Below are positions 62,740 through 64,000 of a stretch of 64,000 bases of DNA, piece after piece; within the stretch, counting starts at the first letter, position 1; every line of letters starts with the position of its first letter. This stretch comes from Roseovarius gaetbuli. Lineage in GTDB: Bacteria > Pseudomonadota > Alphaproteobacteria > Rhodobacterales > Rhodobacteraceae. Location of the stretch: the NCBI RefSeq assembly GCF_900172365.1, contig NZ_FWFJ01000002.1, forward strand, positions 62,001-126,000, in the 5' to 3' direction. A model generated the notes under the pieces. That model was given only the letters and a program-made list of their open reading frames with translations. It was not told where the DNA came from and ran no database searches. The position numbers were made by a program, and so were the translations under genes.

Positions 62740-63154
62740 GGCGACTGGTATTCAAGGCATTGCATTTAGCACGGCCAAGCCTTGAAGAAGAGCCCCCGTT
62801 TGGGGGGCTCTTTGTTTGTTCTTTTCCCCTTGCGCGCTCAAACCGCCGTCGCCCTTCGATGCGACGTGCGCGCGGGGCGTCCAAGCAGATTCCAATTGTG
62901 ACAGCGGCACCAACTACCACAAGATTGGTCCCAAAAATGACACCTAATACTTACCGGATATGACCGCCATTCCTCGAACATCGGTGATCTGATCATCGAC
63001 GTACCTGTCAGGTAGGCTGTAACGCAGAGCGTGAGGCCAGATTACCAGCGACATCAGAGGTGGGCCGCCACCCAACGTTCAGCGAAACCGGGTACGCTGT
63101 TTGGTGTTTGCTGTTGCACGTGCAGAGTGCGGTCCGTCTGTCGGCGAGAGGGCG
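62740..63154. other. Gene-free stretch before the LysR gene
   Basis: Contains the terminator at 62790-62822. Other open frames here are short and lack ribosome sites and protein patterns. No RNA gene recognised. Confidence 0.5.
62790..62822 (+). terminator. Rho-independent terminator after the secreted protein gene
   Basis: GAGCCCCC (62790-62797) pairs with GGGGGCTC (62803-62810), followed by TTTGTTTGTTCTTTT. Confidence 0.85.
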
Positions 63155-64000
63155 TCAGGACGATCCGTCACGACGAAGGAAATCAATGAACAGCGTCGTT
63201 GCCCGGTCAGGTGTTTCACTTTTCCAGATCGCCACGGTCTGAAGCTGCTCTGACACGTCCTCCAGTGGTACGACGATCAGTCCGGCCCCGACGGAACCGC
63301 GCACGCTTTCCGTCAGGATCGTGACACCCATGCCGCAGGCGACAAGGCCCAGAATGCCAGCCGAATTGAAAGCCTCCTGGACAACGCGGGGCACGAAACC
63401 CGATCTGCGGCACAGCGGGATCAGATAGGCGTGGAAATGTTCCCAATCCTTCGATGTTCCATGCACAAAGTCTTCATGCGCCAGCTCTTCGAGGCGAATG
63501 CTGCTGCGATTGGCAAGGGGGTGATGTTCGTAAAGAACGCAGACAAAGCGCTCGGACTGGATCAGGCATTGATCATAACCAAGGCGGCTAATCGGACCGG
63601 TGACAAAGCCGACGTCCAGCTCTCCAGCGTCGAGTTTGTGAAGCTGGGCGGTGGTGACATCGTGATGCGGTTGCAACACAAGGCCCGGCTGTTGCGCCTG
63701 AAAATCCTTGAGCCGACGCGGCAGCAGGCCGGCAATCGCCATATCCGTATAGCCGATGCGCAACCGTCCGATCTGGCCGTCATGCACGCGGCGGGTGTTT
63801 TCGACCGTGTTCTCGACGGCATTGATCACGCCGCGACAGCCCTCGAGAAAGGTCGTTCCGGCCTGCGTGATCTGAACACTGCGGTTCGTGCGATCAAAAA
63901 GCCTCACCCCAAGCTGATCCTCAAGGTCGCGCACGGCGCGGCTCAGGGCGGGCTGGGCGATGCCCAACCGCTCGGCGGCGCGGCGAAAGTGAAGCTCTTC
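63155..64000 (-). CDS. LysR-family transcriptional regulator (5' end outside the window)
   Basis: At least 281 residues; the frame is open to the window edge, where it reads EELHFRRAAERLGIAQPALSRAVRDLEDQLGVRLFDRTNRS, the LysR DNA-binding helices. The substrate-binding domain follows (RLRIGYTDMAIAG ... VGFVTGPISR ... LLGVACGMG-like GLVACGMGVTIL). The start codon lies beyond base 64000. Its target gene is not visible. Confidence 0.9.
   Translation of the reverse strand, partial: EELHFRRAAERLGIAQPALSRAVRDLEDQLGVRLFDRTNRSVQITQAGTTFLEGCRGVINAVENTVENTRRVHDGQIGRLRIGYTDMAIAGLLPRRLKDFQAQQPGLVLQPHHDVTTAQLHKLDAGELDVGFVTGPISRLGYDQCLIQSERFVCVLYEHHPLANRSSIRLEELAHEDFVHGTSKDWEHFHAYLIPLCRRSGFVPRVVQEAFNSAGILGLVACGMGVTILTESVRGSVGAGLIVVPLEDVSEQLQTVAIWKSETPDRATTLFIDFLRRDGSS

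Noticed and set aside
62708-62920. Minus-strand frame of 70 codons after the secreted protein gene
   Set aside because: It includes the terminator hairpin and has no ribosome site or recognisable protein.

Overview
The window is a GC-rich chromosomal segment of an alphaproteobacterium, most likely of the order Rhodobacterales (Roseobacter/Rhodobacter group). The reasons are the densely packed housekeeping genes with zwf-pgl-pgi, eno, rpsF-rpsR-rplI, tig, glnE, bpt and yqgE homologues, a zinc-cysteine-poor DksA, a DctBD-controlled TRAP transporter, a LuxR/LuxI pair, and a putrescine-type cluster made of two glutamine synthetase-like enzymes, an amidotransferase and an FAD oxidase. No photosynthesis, rRNA, phage or CRISPR sequence is visible.

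Layout. 1-8 kb: a metal cation exporter, a DMT exporter, enolase, two small lipoproteins, and the minus-strand operon zwf-pgl-pgi at the head of the Entner-Doudoroff/pentose phosphate routes. 8-16 kb: a radical SAM protein of unknown role, an M48 protease, the putrescine-type cluster (two copies of a TTTGATCAAA palindrome precede two of its genes) and a DegT-type aminotransferase. 16-22 kb: YceI, a small membrane protein, the S6-S18-L9 ribosomal operon, the quorum-sensing pair, and trigger factor. 22-34 kb: a K+/H+-type antiporter, dGTPase, an A-type Fe-S carrier, exonuclease III, an outer-membrane barrel candidate, an FAD monooxygenase, DksA, and a MoxR / DUF2927 lipoprotein / micro-membrane-protein / VWA block.

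34-57 kb: an IS200-type insertion sequence with a strong translation-blocking hairpin, PIN protein and rRNA methyltransferase, GlnE, YbaK, RDD, Bpt, a DsbD-N-like protein, YqgE, DctB, a degenerate DctD, DctPQM, flavin reductase, a HAD phosphatase, MaoC hydratase, a glycosyltransferase, a DEAD-box helicase, an orphan EnvZ-like kinase and an MBL hydrolase. Three copies of a palindromic intergenic repeat (near 33.7, 42.1 and 50.9 kb) and three copies of a TTCTTCTTGG-containing motif are scattered here and upstream.

57.7-64 kb: tRNA-Asn(GTT) marks a visible change in character. Beyond it the composition looks more AT-rich, one regulator lacks a normal start, and there is a MacAB-like export cassette followed by a small secreted two-cysteine protein and a strong terminator. 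The window ends inside a LysR regulator. This last block is the most likely accessory island and the best candidate for an undescribed secretion system. Other points of note are the DctD homologue without Walker A lysine or GAFTGA loop beside tandem palindromes upstream of dctP, and a start codon held in the loop of a perfect hairpin at the rRNA methyltransferase gene.
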